Below are positions 32,853 to 33,899 of a DNA stretch of 33,899 nt, one piece after another. The stretch's first letter is position 1; the number at the start of each line of letters is the position of its first letter. A model generated the notes under the pieces. That model did no database searches. It was not told the DNA's origin and saw only the letters and a list, made by a program, of their open reading frames with translations. The stretch comes from Rhodospirillaceae bacterium (GTDB taxonomy: Bacteria > Pseudomonadota > Alphaproteobacteria > GCA-2721365), in contig PBKC01000097.1 of assembly GCA_002721365.1 (NCBI GenBank), positions 1 through 33,899 on the forward strand, given 5' to 3'. The translations under genes were made by a program, and so were the position numbers.

Positions 32853-32960
32853 GTTAAGGGGTGACGAACCTTGAACGGTGAGTTGTGATGTCGGGGGTCA
32901 TACCTCCATGCAAGCCTTCCATCACTGGCACCCTGCCTTCCCTTGGCGGGGTGCCTTTTT
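32853..32960 (+). ncRNA. Candidate structured leader RNA/attenuator upstream of the second prepilin
   Basis: Roughly 108 nt that end in an intrinsic terminator and precede the prepilin start by 26 nt. By eye it can fold into a stem GTGATG (32885-32890) with CATCAC (32920-32925), enclosing a hairpin GGGGGT/ACCTCC (32893-32907, one G-U). GGGGTG (32858-32863) can instead pair with CACCCT (32929-32934), which is the terminator's first arm, so terminator and antiterminator would exclude each other. It matches none of the riboswitch consensuses I know. The 5' end is a guess. Confidence 0.45.
32927..32960 (+). terminator. Strong rho-independent terminator
   Basis: GGCACCC (32927-32933) pairs with GGGTGCC (32949-32955), extended by TGCC/GGCG (one wobble) to an 11-bp stem with a 7-nt loop, directly followed by TTTTT. 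No plus-strand coding gene lies just upstream, so it ends either a short RNA or the leader of the following prepilin. Confidence 0.8.
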
Positions 32961-32986
32961 ATTCGTCGAGGCGTCGCGAGGACGAA

Positions 32987-33847
32987 TTGACGGCCGTCCG
33001 ACGCGACGGATTCACGCTGATCGAACTGGCCATCGTCCTGATCGTCATCGCCCTGTTGAGCGGCGGAACCCTCGCCCTACTCGGCCGGCAGATCGAAACC
33101 GCGCGCGAAATAACCACGCGGGACCATCAGCAGGCCGTTTTCGAAGCGCTTCAAGCCTTCGTGCTCGGCGCCGGGCGACTGCCCTGCCCGGCTGATGGAT
33201 CGATTCCGACAGGATCGACGAATGCCGGACGCGAGAGCCCGCAAGGCGGCGGGCCCTGCACGATCGATTCCGCCCATGCAGTGGTCCCGTGGGTTACCTT
33301 GGCGATCGCGGAACCGCTGTCGCGCGACGGCTGGGGCCGACGCTTTCTCTATTATCCCGCCAACGGCACCATAGGAGCCCGTCTCACGATCCCCGGCGAC
33401 AACGGTTTCCGGACAGATGCCGGCAATCTGACCATCGCCTCGGATCCCGGCGATCTCGCCGGAAGCACGGTCACGGATCAGGCCGCGTTCGTGCTGCTGA
33501 GCCACGGAGAGAACGGGGACGGCGGGTACCTTCCCTCCGGCAACCGGACGATCGGCGACCCGACCGGCAATGGCGAGGACGAAAACCAGGACGGCGACCG
33601 CACCTTCGTCGACGCCGGATTCAGCAGCGATCCCGCGACCTATCATGACGACGTTATCCTCTGGCGAACCAAACCCGCCCTCAGGTTCGCTGCGGGCGCC
33701 GTCTTCAACAGCGCTCAATGCACCTCCGCGGCGGCACTTTCGGCGGCCTGCGATTGCGAAGGGCTCGGGACCTGCGCTCTCGGTTCCCTCGACGCGGCGG
33801 ATGTGTGTCCGGCGGCGCTCGCCGTTCTGGACCACTGCGGTCCGTGA
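32987..33847 (+). CDS. Prepilin-type protein (second MSHA-like pilin, large)
   Basis: Pilin-like protein of 286 residues with the cleavage site RRDG-FTLIELA and Glu5 in place, then IVLIVIALLSGGTLALL. The large C-terminal domain contains GRLPCPADG, RDGWGRRFLYYPAN and several cysteines toward the end (CDCEGLGTC, VCPAALAVLDHC), plus an acidic loop DENQDGDRTFVD. TTG at 32987 is chosen as start: GAGGA lies just upstream and the leader MTAVRRDG is 8 residues, like that of the other prepilin. An ATG at 32888 would put the strong terminator inside the coding region. It may be a tip or minor pilin (inference). Confidence 0.82.
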   Translation: MTAVRRDGFTLIELAIVLIVIALLSGGTLALLGRQIETAREITTRDHQQAVFEALQAFVLGAGRLPCPADGSIPTGSTNAGRESPQGGGPCTIDSAHAVVPWVTLAIAEPLSRDGWGRRFLYYPANGTIGARLTIPGDNGFRTDAGNLTIASDPGDLAGSTVTDQAAFVLLSHGENGDGGYLPSGNRTIGDPTGNGEDENQDGDRTFVDAGFSSDPATYHDDVILWRTKPALRFAAGAVFNSAQCTSAAALSAACDCEGLGTCALGSLDAADVCPAALAVLDHCGP

Positions 33848-33899
33848 GGTTCAGGCCCTCACATTTTCTAGAGGCCGTGGCGGTGCGTCCGGAATCCGC
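33848..33899. other. Window end, no feature seen
   Basis: The last 52 nt after the prepilin stop hold no recognisable gene start, hairpin or T-run. Confidence 0.4.

Noticed and set aside
32853..32960. c-di-GMP-I (GEMM) riboswitch
   Set aside because: Searched by eye for the conserved GCAAAGCC and GNRA-loop pattern; only a loose GCAAGCC is present and the arrangement of stems differs.

Overview
The window is GC-rich, gene-dense chromosomal DNA. Several intergenic hairpin repeats of a kind I associate with Alphaproteobacteria (stem, CTTGA-type loop, stem, flanked by GTCAT) and the protocatechuate and MSHA-like gene content suggest a free-living alphaproteobacterium, perhaps Rhodospirillales-like. 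That placement is inference, since no rRNA or tRNA gene is present. I found no phage, insertion sequence or CRISPR array.

Region by region: (1) 1-4656, minus strand: a Dpp/Opp-type peptide or nickel ABC transporter (dppB, dppC, dppD, dppF-like) followed by an SDR dehydrogenase cut by the window edge. No solute-binding protein is present. (2) 4880-8706, minus strand: protocatechuate branch of the beta-ketoadipate pathway (pcaH, pcaG, pcaB) ending in a MetE-C-like methyltransferase. A nested palindromic repeat lies between pcaG and pcaB, and a divergent SDR starts beside pcaH. (3) 9542-10825: a degenerate-GGDEF/intact-EAL protein. (4) 11138-14289, plus strand: MDR oxidoreductase, maleylacetoacetate isomerase, cupin, alpha/beta hydrolase. 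(5) 14300-17540: an oxidative-folding cluster with a thioredoxin-fold/DsbD-like membrane fusion, DsbB, a small exported Cys-repeat protein, and a divergent DsbA. (6) 17568-19206: HxlR-type regulator divergent from a SAM methyltransferase, with a candidate operator between. (7) 19310-23579, minus strand: enolase-superfamily dehydratase and class II aldolase, two SDRs, and a HigB/HigA-like toxin-antitoxin pair with a perfect 20-bp palindrome at its promoter. (8) 23765-33847: a compact MSHA-type pilus locus. The minus-strand operon runs secretin (mshL), prepilin, ATPase (mshE), platform protein (mshG), mshI-like, mshJ/pilO-like, mshK/pilP-like. A convergent membrane-anchored TPR protein (mshN-like) lies at its end and a divergent second prepilin at its head.

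How the parts may work together: regions 2 and 4 fit catabolism of plant-derived aromatics and related acids, and region 7 fits sugar-acid breakdown. The Dsb cluster supplies disulfides to exported proteins, and both prepilins of region 8 carry cysteines. The pilus ATPase carries two N-terminal repeats resembling the c-di-GMP-binding MshEN motif, and an EAL-type c-di-GMP phosphodiesterase lies in the same window. The most unusual signal is at 32841-32986. A short structured leader ends in a strong intrinsic terminator only 26 nt before the likely TTG start of the second prepilin, and a stretch near its 5' end can pair with the terminator's first arm. This looks like an attenuator or riboswitch-like control element that I cannot assign to a known class.
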